From Magnetovibrio sp. (GTDB lineage Bacteria > Pseudomonadota > Alphaproteobacteria > Rhodospirillales > Magnetovibrionaceae), in NCBI GenBank assembly GCA_016763255.1, contig JAESUA010000051.1, positions 1 to 7,045 of the forward strand: a stretch of DNA of 7,045 nt, given 5' to 3'. The notes below the pieces were generated by a model. It ran no database searches. It was not told the DNA's origin and saw only the letters and a list, made by a program, of their open reading frames with translations. The position numbers and the translations under genes were made by a program. How positions within the stretch are numbered: the stretch's first letter is position 1; each line of letters begins with the position of its first letter. Positions 1-6,423 of this stretch are shown here, piece after piece.

Positions 1-252
1 ATCGTCGCAACGGCGGCGCATTTGGCCATCAATCGCGCCTTTCGCGCCGCGGATGCGTCCTATGTGATGCCGTTCGGATTTGTGCAAATTCCGTTCATCG
101 CCGGCATGGGCTTCATCGCGTACAACGAAGTGCCCGACATTTGGACCTGGTTGGGCTCCGGCGTGATCATCTCCTCGGGGGTGTACATTGCGCGGCGTGA
201 GGCGATGCTGGCCAAGGCCAAACGCGTATTGCTGGCGAAACAATCGGCTTAA
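1..252 (+). CDS. DMT-family (EamA) transporter, C-terminal part
   Basis: This is the last 83 codons of a gene whose start lies before the window. The fragment reads AADASYVMPFGFVQIPF, then a hydrophobic stretch, NEVPDIWTWLGSGVIISSG, and VYIARRE. That matches the end of drug/metabolite transporter (EamA) proteins: an (A)DAS..xPF segment before the ninth helix, a GExPd-like turn (NEVPD here), a final G-rich helix, and a Y.xRRE motif before a basic tail. Full-length members are inner-membrane proteins of about 300 residues with ten helices that export or import small metabolites; the substrate cannot be read from this piece. The reading frame is open from base 1. The TAA stop at 250-252 overlaps the stop of the convergent pomB gene, so no separate terminator fits between them. 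Family assignment is fairly sure, substrate unknown. Confidence 0.85.
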   Translation: MVATAAHLAINRAFRAADASYVMPFGFVQIPFIAGMGFIAYNEVPDIWTWLGSGVIISSGVYIARREAMLAKAKRVLLAKQSA

Positions 253-1070
253 TCGGACGCGCCGTCTGCAATCGATTTGATGGTGATCTCGACCCGGCGA
301 TTTTTCGAGCGGCTTTGTGGATCGGTATTGACCACCAGCGGGCGTGAATCGGCAAAACCCTGAACCGTGATGCGGCCCGGTGCGATGGACGTATATTTCA
401 AAATATAATGCGCCACTGAGGACGCCCGACTGGCCGACAGATCCCAGTTGGAGCGATACTGATCGGTTGAAATGGGGATGTCGTCGGTATGCCCGGAAAT
501 CAGGATGTTGCCATGCGAGTTTTCCAAAACGCTCAAAAACTTGGTCAGGATGGGCAGAAAATCTTGTTTGAATTCGCCGCTGCCGGACGGAAATAAGACT
601 TTATCGGGAAACCGCACCACGGTGACGTTGCCGGCGTGCATGATCGACATCACACCGCTGGCAATTTCTTGGGCCATCACGGTTTGCAATTCGTTGAAGG
701 TTTGTTTGGCTTGTTGCGCCGCCAGATCGGCCACCGCGACGCGCGGGTCTTGGTCGCCTTCGTCATGGGCCAAATCATCCGGGACAACGTGATCGGTGAC
801 GTCCATTTGGGGGATGGGGATCGGCACCACATGTTTATTAGCGGTGGCAGCAGGACTTCCGTCCAACTCAATAATACCGGCTTTGCGATCCATGCTTTGC
901 AGACCGAAGGCGTCGGACATGGCCCCGGCAATTTTTTTGAACTTGTCGGTTTCGATCACCGAAAAGGACAACAGCAAGACAAAAAAGGTCAACAACTGGC
1001 TCATCAAGTCGGCGAATGTGACGATCCATGTCGGTGCACCGGAGTCACACTTTTTTTTGGGCATGGCCAT
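249..1070 (-). CDS. pomB: Flagellar stator protein PomB/MotB family
   Basis: A 273-residue inner-membrane stator subunit that, with PomA, conducts ions and anchors to peptidoglycan to turn the flagellum. After a short cytoplasmic tail comes one membrane helix (about 14-38), TWIVTFADLMSQLLTFFVLLL; Asp21 in FADLM is the expected ion-binding aspartate. FKKIAGAMSDAFG (44-56) follows, matching the post-helix plug region of Vibrio PomB. Residues about 60-140 form a variable, acidic linker. The OmpA/MotB peptidoglycan-binding domain (about 150-266) has ISGHTDD (191-197), NWDLSASRA (208-216), GFADSRP (238-244) and NRRVEI (257-262). Length is slightly short of Vibrio PomB. The ATG overlaps the pomA stop as TAATG, indicating translational coupling; an AAGAGG lies about 10 bases upstream inside pomA. 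The first residues look closer to PomB than to E. coli MotB, but whether the ion is sodium or proton cannot be decided from this alone. Confidence 0.93.
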   Translation of the reverse strand: MAMPKKKCDSGAPTWIVTFADLMSQLLTFFVLLLSFSVIETDKFKKIAGAMSDAFGLQSMDRKAGIIELDGSPAATANKHVVPIPIPQMDVTDHVVPDDLAHDEGDQDPRVAVADLAAQQAKQTFNELQTVMAQEIASGVMSIMHAGNVTVVRFPDKVLFPSGSGEFKQDFLPILTKFLSVLENSHGNILISGHTDDIPISTDQYRSNWDLSASRASSVAHYILKYTSIAPGRITVQGFADSRPLVVNTDPQSRSKNRRVEITIKSIADGASD

Positions 1071-1858
1071 TAGTTGGTGGCCTCTTGCGCATCGCCATCA
1101 TCATTGGTGCGGGCGCGCTGTGCTTCGGGCAAAAAGCCCTCCAAGATATCGGCGAGGATCATCGGGCTTTGGCGGGCATGAATTTGGCTGATGGATTCGA
1201 GCATCAATTCTTTGGTCAGGCGTTCTTCTTCGCCTTTGCTTTCCAGCTTGTCGGCGATGGGCAGGGCGATCAGGTTGGCGATCACCGCACCGTATAATGT
1301 GGTCAGCAGCGCCACCGCCATGGCCGGGCCGATGGTTTGCGGATCGTCCATGTTGGCGAGCATCTGCACCAGACCAACCAAGGTTCCGATCATGCCGAAC
1401 GCCGGTGCGGAATCGCCGATGGCCTTAAAAATATGTGCACCTTCGTCGTGGCGATGGATTGACAGTTCCATGTCGCGGATCAGCGCGTTGCGCACCACAT
1501 CCAAGGGGTGACCATCGACACACAGTTTGATGCCGCGCTTGAAAAACGGATTGCTGATCTCGACGCTCTCCAACGCCAGTAAGCCGTTTTTGCGCGCCAG
1601 CTCGGCCAGTCCTAAGGACACTTCGATCAGGTCGCGGGGGTCTTCGCGGATATTTTTCAAGGCCGAAGTCAGACCGGTCTTGAACGCGGAAAAGACGTTT
1701 TGCAGGGGGAATTTGACGAACGTCGCGGCCAATGTGCCGCCGACGACGATCAAAAAACCAGGCAGATTGAGAAACAGGTCCAGGCCGGATCCGACCAAAA
1801 TTGCACCGATCACCACAGCTATACCCACCACCAAGCCAATCAGCGTGGCAAAATCCAT
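1070..1858 (-). CDS. pomA: Flagellar stator protein PomA/MotA family
   Basis: A 262-residue inner-membrane protein with four expected helices that forms the ion channel of the flagellar motor with PomB. It starts MDFATLIGLV, as PomA proteins do. The cytoplasmic loop has ARKNGLLALE (88-97), whose Arg89 and Glu97 match the charged residues that contact FliG in the family. Helices 3 and 4 hold GDSAPAFGMIGTLVGLV (148-164, with the conserved Pro152) and NMDDPQTIGPAMAVALLTTLYGA (169-191), nearly the Vibrio PomA signature. I chose the ATG at 1858 because GAGGGA lies 7 bases upstream and the product then begins like the family; a longer in-frame ATG at 1912 adds 18 unlike residues. It is the first gene of a pomA-pomB pair. 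The surrounding genes are not flagellar structural genes, which is common for stator loci. Confidence 0.93.
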   Translation of the reverse strand: MDFATLIGLVVGIAVVIGAILVGSGLDLFLNLPGFLIVVGGTLAATFVKFPLQNVFSAFKTGLTSALKNIREDPRDLIEVSLGLAELARKNGLLALESVEISNPFFKRGIKLCVDGHPLDVVRNALIRDMELSIHRHDEGAHIFKAIGDSAPAFGMIGTLVGLVQMLANMDDPQTIGPAMAVALLTTLYGAVIANLIALPIADKLESKGEEERLTKELMLESISQIHARQSPMILADILEGFLPEAQRARTNDDGDAQEATN

Positions 1859-2076
1859 TATATTTCCCTCACACGTGCTCTCCGTTTGGGTCCAACGGGG
1901 CAAGTGCATCATCGTTTAGTGTCGTGCGCTTTGTCTAAACTATCGGCCAACACACCATGAAGTGCAAGCCCGGCCAACGGTGCCGATCATGCAAAATAGA
2001 GGATCTAGTGCAATTAGATTATGCGGTGGCCTGGATCACACTGTGGTCAAATCCGGCGGGCCTTGCAGTCGATCTG
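1859..2076. other. Intergenic region upstream of pomA
   Basis: This 218-base gap lies between the end of the carbinolamine dehydratase gene and the pomA start, with both genes on the minus strand. I see no convincing promoter or terminator. On the minus strand there are two copies of GTTGGCCG (plus-strand positions 1944-1951 and 1971-1978, 27 bases apart), and the proximal one runs into GCCGATAG. That resembles the -10 element of flagellar sigma-28 promoters, but there is no matching -35 element at the right distance. The promoter of pomAB presumably lies here. Confidence 0.4.
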
Positions 2077-2376
2077 TCAATGCCGCCCATCCATGACCTT
2101 ATCCATGGCTTGGGCGAGAGTGAAATCACGCTCGGTCAAGCCATCCGCATCATGGGTGGAAAGGCGCACATCAACGCGGTTGTAGGTGTTGCTCCAATCC
2201 GGGTGGTGGTTGATTTTTTCGCAGGTGAAAGCGACCCGGGTCATGAAGGCGAACGCGTCGGGAAAATTTTTAAAGGAAAATTTTTTCTCAATGGCTTTTT
2301 GATCGGTGCTTAGCGCCCATCCGTCCACCTGCTTTAAGTGCGCGCTGACGTCGCTGGCGTTTAGGGTGCTGCTCAT
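2077..2376 (-). CDS. Pterin-4a-carbinolamine dehydratase
   Basis: A 99-residue cytoplasmic enzyme of the PCD/DCoH (PhhB) family, which dehydrates 4a-hydroxytetrahydrobiopterin and so recycles the pterin cofactor of aromatic amino acid hydroxylases. The diagnostic motif is complete: EKINHHPDW (53-61) with the His57-His58-Pro59 catalytic pair, then [19 protein letters not shown] (63-81) with His75 and Asp76. GWAL near residue 19 and FPDAFAFM (38-45) also fit the family, and 99 residues is the usual length. I chose the ATG at 2376 because GGAGAG stands 7 bases upstream; a TTG five codons earlier would place that site inside the gene. No phenylalanine hydroxylase or other pterin gene is next to it, so its partner enzyme, if any, lies elsewhere. 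It is divergent from the metalloprotease-like gene, 86 bases away. Confidence 0.95.
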   Translation of the reverse strand: MSSTLNASDVSAHLKQVDGWALSTDQKAIEKKFSFKNFPDAFAFMTRVAFTCEKINHHPDWSNTYNRVDVRLSTHDADGLTERDFTLAQAMDKVMDGRH

Positions 2377-2387
2377 GGTTCGGCTCT

Positions 2388-2431
2388 CCAAAGAGGCATT
2401 TTCTTGTCTTTAGGCAGGTGGCCTCTCTTGG
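2388..2431. repeat. Imperfect dyad between divergent genes
   Basis: CCAAAGAGGC (2388-2397) and GCCTCTCTTGG (2421-2431) are inverted copies that match with a single one-base bulge, separated by 23 bases. The element lies in the 86-base gap between the divergent dehydratase and metalloprotease-like genes and starts at the edge of the dehydratase ribosome binding site (CTCTCC on the plus strand, 2384-2389). It could be an operator or a leader hairpin. There is no T-run, so a terminator is unlikely. Confidence 0.35.
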
Positions 2432-2462
2432 CACGGGCTTCAAGGGGGGCTACTGTTTTGTC

Positions 2463-2876
2463 ATGACATCACATTTTACGACCGCACCATCGTTGGATGA
2501 TTTTGAAGCCATCGCCCGTGCGGCGTATGCTGCGTTGCCCGCGGACTTGACGCGTTTTGTCGATGATGTGCTGATCCGTATCGATGATTTTCCCGATGCC
2601 GAGGTGGTGCGCGACATGCACTTGGAAAGTTCTTTTGATTTGCTGGGCTTGTATCAAGGCGTGGCGTTGGGTGACAAAAGTCTGGCCGACACGCCGTTGG
2701 GCATCGATATGATCTTTTTATACCGCCGCGCGCTGTTGGATTATTGGTGCGAGAGTGGCGAGGATTTGCAACATCTGATTCGCCATGTTCTGATTCATGA
2801 GATTGGCCACCATTTTGGCCTCAGCGACGCGGATATGCATCGCATCGAAGCGGGTGGTGAGGACACGGCGGCCTAA
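2463..2876 (+). CDS. Small zincin-like metallopeptidase family protein
   Basis: A 137-residue soluble protein with the zinc-site motif IHEIGHHFGLSDADM (111-125): His112, Glu113 and His116 form HExxH, and Asp122 in GLSD is the likely third ligand. This layout, together with VLIRIDDFP (36-44) and LLGLYQG (60-66), matches the short zincin family often annotated as possible zinc metallopeptidase (PF06262/DUF1025). Family members are usually 110-150 residues and their substrates are unknown. The ATG at 2463 gives the usual family start; an AAGGGGGG lies 13 bases upstream, rather far, and an in-frame GTG at 2418 would add 15 residues that do not resemble the family. There is no signal peptide, so it should act in the cytoplasm. 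The gene ends within a stem-loop that may terminate its transcript. Family placement is firm, function is not known. Confidence 0.88.
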   Translation: MTSHFTTAPSLDDFEAIARAAYAALPADLTRFVDDVLIRIDDFPDAEVVRDMHLESSFDLLGLYQGVALGDKSLADTPLGIDMIFLYRRALLDYWCESGEDLQHLIRHVLIHEIGHHFGLSDADMHRIEAGGEDTAA

Positions 2877-2900
2877 ACATAAGGCGAGGGCCGTGTTCTT
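2859..2900 (+). terminator. Possible weak terminator hairpin
   Basis: ACACGGC (2863-2869) pairs with GCCGTGT (2890-2896), and wobble or Watson-Crick pairs extend the stem outward on both sides. Inside, GCCT (2871-2874) pairs with AGGC (2882-2885) around AAACATA. The hairpin spans the stop codon of the metalloprotease-like gene and is followed by only a short TTCTT, so it is a weak candidate for an intrinsic terminator. It lies between two convergent genes, where one is expected. Confidence 0.3.
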
Positions 2901-2955
2901 GAGCCATCGATCAATCCAGTGCCGTCACGCGATCATCATTAATGGCAACGGGGTC

Positions 2956-3366
2956 TTACAAGGATTGTGCTTTGGTTTTCAGCAATACGCTCATGAACGC
3001 CAAGACGTCTTTGTTTTGCGATAGAAACTGAGCCAGTTGAGAGGCGCTTTTGACGATTTCCAGCATCTCCGATGAGGCCGCAGCATCGACCGGTGCGACC
3101 GGTGCGACCGGTGCGACCGGATCGACCGGTGCGGTCAGTTCGACCGCATCAACGGGGGTGTCGGGGGTGGTTGCCGGGTCGGCAGCAGGATCCGCCACCG
3201 GGTCTGCTACTGGATCCGCTACTGGGGCCGCTACTGGGGCCGGGTCGGCAACAACGGGTTGATCGTTCATCGGTGTCTCCTTTGCGCGCGTGCGTTGTGA
3301 TGCGGCATTATTTTGGATGTTTTGCAGCAACAGCTCCGCCAGTTTCATGGTGCGGGCCCAGTTCAT
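2956..3366 (-). CDS. Repeat-rich Pro/Ala/Val/Asp protein, unknown function
   Basis: I do not recognise this protein. From the ATG at 3366 it has 136 residues in three parts. The head (1-32) is MKLAELLLQNIQ-like, probably helical and amphipathic. The middle (about 36-94) is low-complexity and acidic, with VADPVADPVADPAADP and APVAPVAPV repeats. The tail (about 99-136), LEIVKSASQLAQFLSQ then LAFMSVLLKTKAQSL, again looks helical and amphipathic. There is no signal peptide or membrane segment. Two starts are plausible: 3366, with GGGGGA four bases upstream, and 3270 (MNDQPVV), with a textbook AAAGGAG six bases upstream, giving 104 residues. Codon choice in the extra 32 codons looks coding, so I give the longer form, but the shorter may be the main product. 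The repeat-linked two-helix layout suggests a tether or spacer; this is only inference. Confidence 0.65.
   Translation of the reverse strand: MNWARTMKLAELLLQNIQNNAASQRTRAKETPMNDQPVVADPAPVAAPVADPVADPVADPAADPATTPDTPVDAVELTAPVDPVAPVAPVAPVDAAASSEMLEIVKSASQLAQFLSQNKDVLAFMSVLLKTKAQSL
3088..3132. repeat. 9-bp tandem repeat, five units
   Basis: Five 9-base units of GACCGGTGC run head to tail from 3088 (units at 3088, 3097, 3106, 3115 and 3124); the fourth reads GACCGGATC and the others are identical. On the minus strand they encode the APV tripeptides of the repeat-rich protein. The period is a multiple of three, so unit gain or loss would keep the frame. Confidence 0.9.
3176..3247. repeat. 12-bp tandem repeat, about six units
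   Basis: Six 12-base units run from 3176; the four central ones (3188-3235) have the form GGNNCCGCTACT with small changes, and the outer two are more diverged. On the minus strand they encode the (V/A)ADP tetrapeptides of the same protein. The period differs from that of the neighbouring 9-base array, so the two arrays arose separately. Confidence 0.85.
3271..3283 (-). promoter_or_regulatory. Internal ribosome binding site for alternative start
   Basis: On the minus strand AAAGGAG (3283-3277) stands six bases before an in-frame ATG (3270-3268) inside the repeat-protein reading frame. This is the best Shine-Dalgarno match I found in the window, stronger than the one before the upstream ATG at 3366. 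It therefore supports either a shorter protein or two products from one gene. Confidence 0.6.
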
Positions 3367-3597
3367 GGTGTCCCCCATCGGTTTTTATGGTGCTTCATGA
3401 ACTGACGCCGCGCGGTTGTGTTTGTGAATAAAATTGTATTTTCAGGCGTGCCATGGATCGGAAAAATAAGCCCCATGCGAGACAAAACATAGTTTCGGGC
3501 GATAGAATTTTTCGTATGGCACCCTTGACTTACGGCGCAGATCATCCCCATCTAGGCGCACGAATGTGACGTATTTTATGTGGGGGAAGGCGTTTTT

Positions 3598-4845
3598 ATG
3601 AACGGACGCAATGAATTTGGCCGATTGGGCCTGATGATGGTTTCGCTGGGTGTGGTGGTTGGCGGGATTTTTCCACCGTTCATGTTGATGCTGGGGGTGC
3701 CCCAAAATATCGCCCTTCAGCCCACAGTCTTTATGGCGACCATTGCTTGCGGTATCGCCCTGGCGGCGCTTAATTTCGGGCTTGCTCGCCGGCTGATTGG
3801 CCGCCGTGTCGTCGCCATGAAGGACGCGATGCAAGACTTGGCCGAAGAGCGAGCCGTGGCCGAAATTCCCTGTGCTGAAAATGCCGATGTGTTCGGCGAT
3901 ATGGCGCGCGCCATATCGGTATTTCGCGAACATGCCGATGATAAACGCCGCTTCGAACATACCCAGGTGGAAGATGCGCAGCGTCTCGACGCCCAAAAAA
4001 CCCAGGACCGTGAAGCGTTGGCCTTTGATTTTGAAGCGGGGGTTAAGGGCGCTATGGATGGCGCTCGAACGGACACCCAGTCTTTGCAAGATGCCGCGCG
4101 GGCGATGGGGGAAAGTGCGGAATCCAGCCTGGCTCAGGCTCATTCGGCGATTGAGCTGTCCGACGCCGCGACCCAAGGGGTTGGCGCGGTGGCAATGGCG
4201 GCCGAAGTGATGGCCACCAATGTACGCGAATTGAGCGCCAATATGCGCCGTTCCAATGCCATGTCTCAAGAAGCCGTCGAACGGGTGAGCCAGGCCGACG
4301 CCCTGGTGGGCGAATTGGGGGAGGCCACCAAGCGCATCGAAGATGTCGCCCAGCTGATCATCGACATCGCCGATCAAACCAACATGCTGGCGCTGAACGC
4401 AACCATCGAGGCGGCCCGTGCGGGCGACGCCGGAAAAGGCTTTGCGGTGGTCGCGAGTGAGGTTAAAAACCTCGCCACCCAAACCGCCAAGGCGACCGAC
4501 GAAATCACCTCGCATATCGATAATATCCGGGGTGCCAGCGAACGTGCCCGCGCCGCCATGGTTGATGTGTCCAAATCGATTGAAGAAATCAACACCATCG
4601 CTGGCGAGGTGACCCGCGCGGCGGATGAGCAAAACGACTCCATCGCGGAAATTTCCGTCAATGCGCGCGAGACTTCGGACGCCACCGGGCAGTCGCTGAG
4701 TTATATTCGTGAAGTCGGTGATGCCATCGAGCAAACCGGTTTTGCCGCCCATGAAATGCTCGCCACGGTGGATGATCTGGCGCGTCAGATGGGCACCTTG
4801 GCGCAACGCGCCGATACATTTGCCGAAAACGTGCGCAAGGGCTAA
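3598..4845 (+). CDS. Methyl-accepting chemotaxis protein without periplasmic sensor
   Basis: A 415-residue chemoreceptor that would signal through CheW/CheA to the flagellar motor. Two membrane helices (about 8-33 and 43-65) are joined by only about ten residues, VPQNIALQP, so there is no periplasmic ligand domain. A HAMP-like linker follows (about 63-115), ending [20 protein letters not shown]. Residues about 130-410 are a long alanine-rich coiled coil with the conserved signalling tip (about 247-300): [18 protein letters not shown], then [15 protein letters not shown]. There is no C-terminal NWETF-type pentapeptide for CheR/CheB. I chose the ATG at 3598 because GGAAGG lies seven bases upstream; an in-frame GTG at 3580 has no better site. 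Such receptors may sense membrane or cytoplasmic conditions such as energy state, but the stimulus is unknown. The gene is followed 124 bases later by the diguanylate cyclase on the same strand. Confidence 0.93.
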   Translation: MNGRNEFGRLGLMMVSLGVVVGGIFPPFMLMLGVPQNIALQPTVFMATIACGIALAALNFGLARRLIGRRVVAMKDAMQDLAEERAVAEIPCAENADVFGDMARAISVFREHADDKRRFEHTQVEDAQRLDAQKTQDREALAFDFEAGVKGAMDGARTDTQSLQDAARAMGESAESSLAQAHSAIELSDAATQGVGAVAMAAEVMATNVRELSANMRRSNAMSQEAVERVSQADALVGELGEATKRIEDVAQLIIDIADQTNMLALNATIEAARAGDAGKGFAVVASEVKNLATQTAKATDEITSHIDNIRGASERARAAMVDVSKSIEEINTIAGEVTRAADEQNDSIAEISVNARETSDATGQSLSYIREVGDAIEQTGFAAHEMLATVDDLARQMGTLAQRADTFAENVRKG

Positions 4846-4865
4846 CGTATTGCGGGAAAACAGTA

Positions 4866-4890
4866 GTCATATCGCTAGTTTTGATATGAC
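4866..4890. repeat. Perfect 8-bp dyad after the chemoreceptor gene
   Basis: GTCATATC (4866-4873) and GATATGAC (4883-4890) are perfect inverted copies around a 9-base loop, GCTAGTTTT. The element lies 20 bases after the chemoreceptor stop codon and 80 before the diguanylate cyclase start. The stem is AT-rich and no T-run follows, so it fits a protein-binding operator or mRNA-end hairpin better than an intrinsic terminator. Confidence 0.5.
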
Positions 4891-4902
4891 GCTGATCTAA
4901 AT

Positions 4903-4931
4903 TTGGTTATACAAATAGACACAATAATAAT
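4903..4931 (+). promoter_or_regulatory. Candidate sigma-70-type promoter for the diguanylate cyclase gene
   Basis: TTGGTT (4903-4908) and AATAAT (4926-4931) are 17 bases apart in an AT-rich island between the two plus-strand genes. The -10 element matches five of six consensus bases, but the -35 only three. The AAT run gives two other -10 placements at 4923 and 4929. A start from this promoter would fall near 4938, inside the hairpin described next. Confidence 0.3.
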
Positions 4932-4933
4932 AA

Positions 4934-4964
4934 TTTTCTGAACTGTTTAGCGGTTCTAGAAAGG
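4934..4964 (+). promoter_or_regulatory. Leader hairpin overlapping the ribosome binding site
   Basis: TTTTCT (4934-4939) pairs with AGAAAG (4958-4963), and GAACTG (4940-4945) pairs with CGGTTC (4951-4956), leaving one bulged T (4957) and a TTTAG loop (4946-4950). This gives about 12 pairs including two U-G wobbles. The right arm contains most of GAAAGG (4959-4964), the Shine-Dalgarno sequence five bases before the GTG start, so a folded transcript would hide the ribosome binding site. Confidence 0.45.
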
Positions 4965-4969
4965 CTTTT

Positions 4970-6376
4970 GTGCGCTCTTTTGTATCGATTTTGGTGTTGG
5001 GTGTGTTGGTGGCGGGTTCCGCGCGCGCGCAGACCATTGTGCTGAGCGAGACAGAACGCAACCACCTGCGTGACAAGGGCCGCATCACCATGTGCGTCGG
5101 TCCGCATTGGATGCCGTATGAAAGCATCGATGAGCGCGGCCGACACATTGGCATGGCCGCCGATTTTATGGACCTATTTTCCTTGATGCTCGGTGTTTCG
5201 ATTGATTTGGTGCCGACCAAAGCATGGATCGAGAGCCTGGATAACGTGCGCGGCAAAACCTGTGACATTATGTCTTTGCTCAACAAGACCGCGGATCGTT
5301 CGGCCTATCTGAATTTTACCGACACCTATTTGAACGCCGTGGTGGTGTTGGTTAGTCGCGATGATGTGGTATTTCTCGATGGTTTTAAGGATCTCAAGGG
5401 CCGCACCTTGGGTGTCATTAAGGGCTACGTTTACGAATCTCACATTCGCGACAATTATCCCGACGTGCGCTTGGTGTACGTGGATAATTTGCAAGATGCC
5501 TTGAAGCGGGTCTCGCGCGGCGAGATTTTTGCTGCGGTGGATTCTTTGTTCATCCTCACTTACCAAATGCAGCAACTGGGGCTCAGCAACTTGATCATCG
5601 CGGGGCAGACCGATTTTTCCCATGCCCTGCGGGTGGGGGTGCGCAAAGATGATCCGGTCTTGCTTTCGGCCATGCAAAAGGCGGTGCGCGCGATCGATCC
5701 GGTGCAACGCAATGAAATTCTCCAGCGCTGGTTTACGGTGCGGTTCGCCCATGGCACCGATTATTCAATACTGTGGAAAGTGCTTGGCTCGGTGGCGCTT
5801 TTGCTGGCCTTTTTAGGCTATCGCTTCGTGGTGCAAAAGCGCTTTAACACGCAACTTCAAGCCAAGAACACACAACTGGTTCACCTGTCGCAAACCGATC
5901 CGCTGACCGGTATCTACAATCGCCTTAAGGTCGATGCCATGCTGGAGCGTGAATTTGAACGCGCCCGGCGCTATGAACGGTCGCTGTCGGTGGTGATGTT
6001 TGATTTGGACTTTTTCAAACAGGTGAACGATACCCATGGCCATCAAGCTGGCGATCGGGTGTTGATCGATGCCGCCGCGCTGGTCCGCGACAACATCCGC
6101 ACGCACGATATTTTTGGTCGTTGGGGCGGCGAGGAATTTTTGATTTTGTGCCCGGAAACCGACGAGCAAGGTGCGCAGCAATTGGCCGAGCATTTACGGG
6201 CAAAGCTCGAGTCCATGGGTTTGGGCGAAATCGGTTCCATCACCGCCAGCTTTGGAGCCACCCAATTGGGCAAAACAGAAGATGCCAAGCGGCTGATCGG
6301 AAATGCCGATACGGCGCTGTATCAGGCCAAGCAAGATGGCCGCAATTGTGTGCGGGTGTATAAACCGACATTTTGA
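4970..6376 (+). CDS. Periplasmic-sensor diguanylate cyclase (SBP-type domain fused to GGDEF)
   Basis: A 468-residue inner-membrane enzyme that would make c-di-GMP from two GTP in response to a periplasmic ligand. Residues 1-20 form a signal peptide ending ARA. Residues about 38-260 resemble a family-3 solute-binding (amino-acid type) domain: GRITMCVGPHWMPYE (37-51), TCDIMSLLNKTADR (97-110), LNFTDTY and LGVIKGY. A membrane helix (about 275-297) leads into the GGDEF domain (about 308-465). There FDLDFFKQVND (344-354) carries metal-binding Asp345, RWGGEEF (384-390) is the active GGEEF site, and RTHD (377-380) is an intact inhibitory RxxD site. All catalytic residues are therefore present and product feedback inhibition is expected. 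The start is GTG at 4970 with GAAAGG five bases upstream. Which ligand binds is unknown. Strong assignment for domains; physiological output, probably motility or attachment, is inferred. Confidence 0.94.
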   Translation: MRSFVSILVLGVLVAGSARAQTIVLSETERNHLRDKGRITMCVGPHWMPYESIDERGRHIGMAADFMDLFSLMLGVSIDLVPTKAWIESLDNVRGKTCDIMSLLNKTADRSAYLNFTDTYLNAVVVLVSRDDVVFLDGFKDLKGRTLGVIKGYVYESHIRDNYPDVRLVYVDNLQDALKRVSRGEIFAAVDSLFILTYQMQQLGLSNLIIAGQTDFSHALRVGVRKDDPVLLSAMQKAVRAIDPVQRNEILQRWFTVRFAHGTDYSILWKVLGSVALLLAFLGYRFVVQKRFNTQLQAKNTQLVHLSQTDPLTGIYNRLKVDAMLEREFERARRYERSLSVVMFDLDFFKQVNDTHGHQAGDRVLIDAAALVRDNIRTHDIFGRWGGEEFLILCPETDEQGAQQLAEHLRAKLESMGLGEIGSITASFGATQLGKTEDAKRLIGNADTALYQAKQDGRNCVRVYKPTF

Positions 6377-6423
6377 TACGCGGGATTTACTGCCCCCCCA
6401 CTGCCTCATTAAAACGTTGCGCA

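Noticed and set aside
1940..1947. GCCGATAG (minus strand), like a flagellar sigma-28 -10 element
   Set aside because: No TAAA-type -35 element is found 15-16 bases upstream, so it is noted only as a possible half-site.
1963..1977. Sigma-54-like TTGG...TTGCA on the minus strand before pomA
   Set aside because: Only eight bases separate the GG and GC elements, whereas sigma-54 promoters need ten.
3088..3247. Possible CRISPR-like array
   Set aside because: The units are 9 and 12 bases, directly adjacent without spacers, and encode amino acid repeats in frame.
3050..3262. Plus-strand frame with GAT-type collagen-like repeats
   Set aside because: It is the complement of the tandem repeats in the minus-strand repeat protein. 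The minus-strand frame has two ribosome binding sites and a non-repetitive, protein-like tail; the plus-strand frame has neither.
3517..3532. TGGCAC like a sigma-54 -24 element before the chemoreceptor gene
   Set aside because: No GC pair stands at the required distance downstream.
3525..3553. TTGACT as a -35 element before the chemoreceptor gene
   Set aside because: No acceptable -10 hexamer is present at 16-19 bases; the best candidates match three or fewer bases.
3442..4806. Long 454-codon open frame on the minus strand
   Set aside because: It lies antisense to the chemoreceptor gene, whose protein has clear family motifs. The minus-strand translation is rich in His, Gly and Arg, as expected of a shadow frame, and shows no domain.
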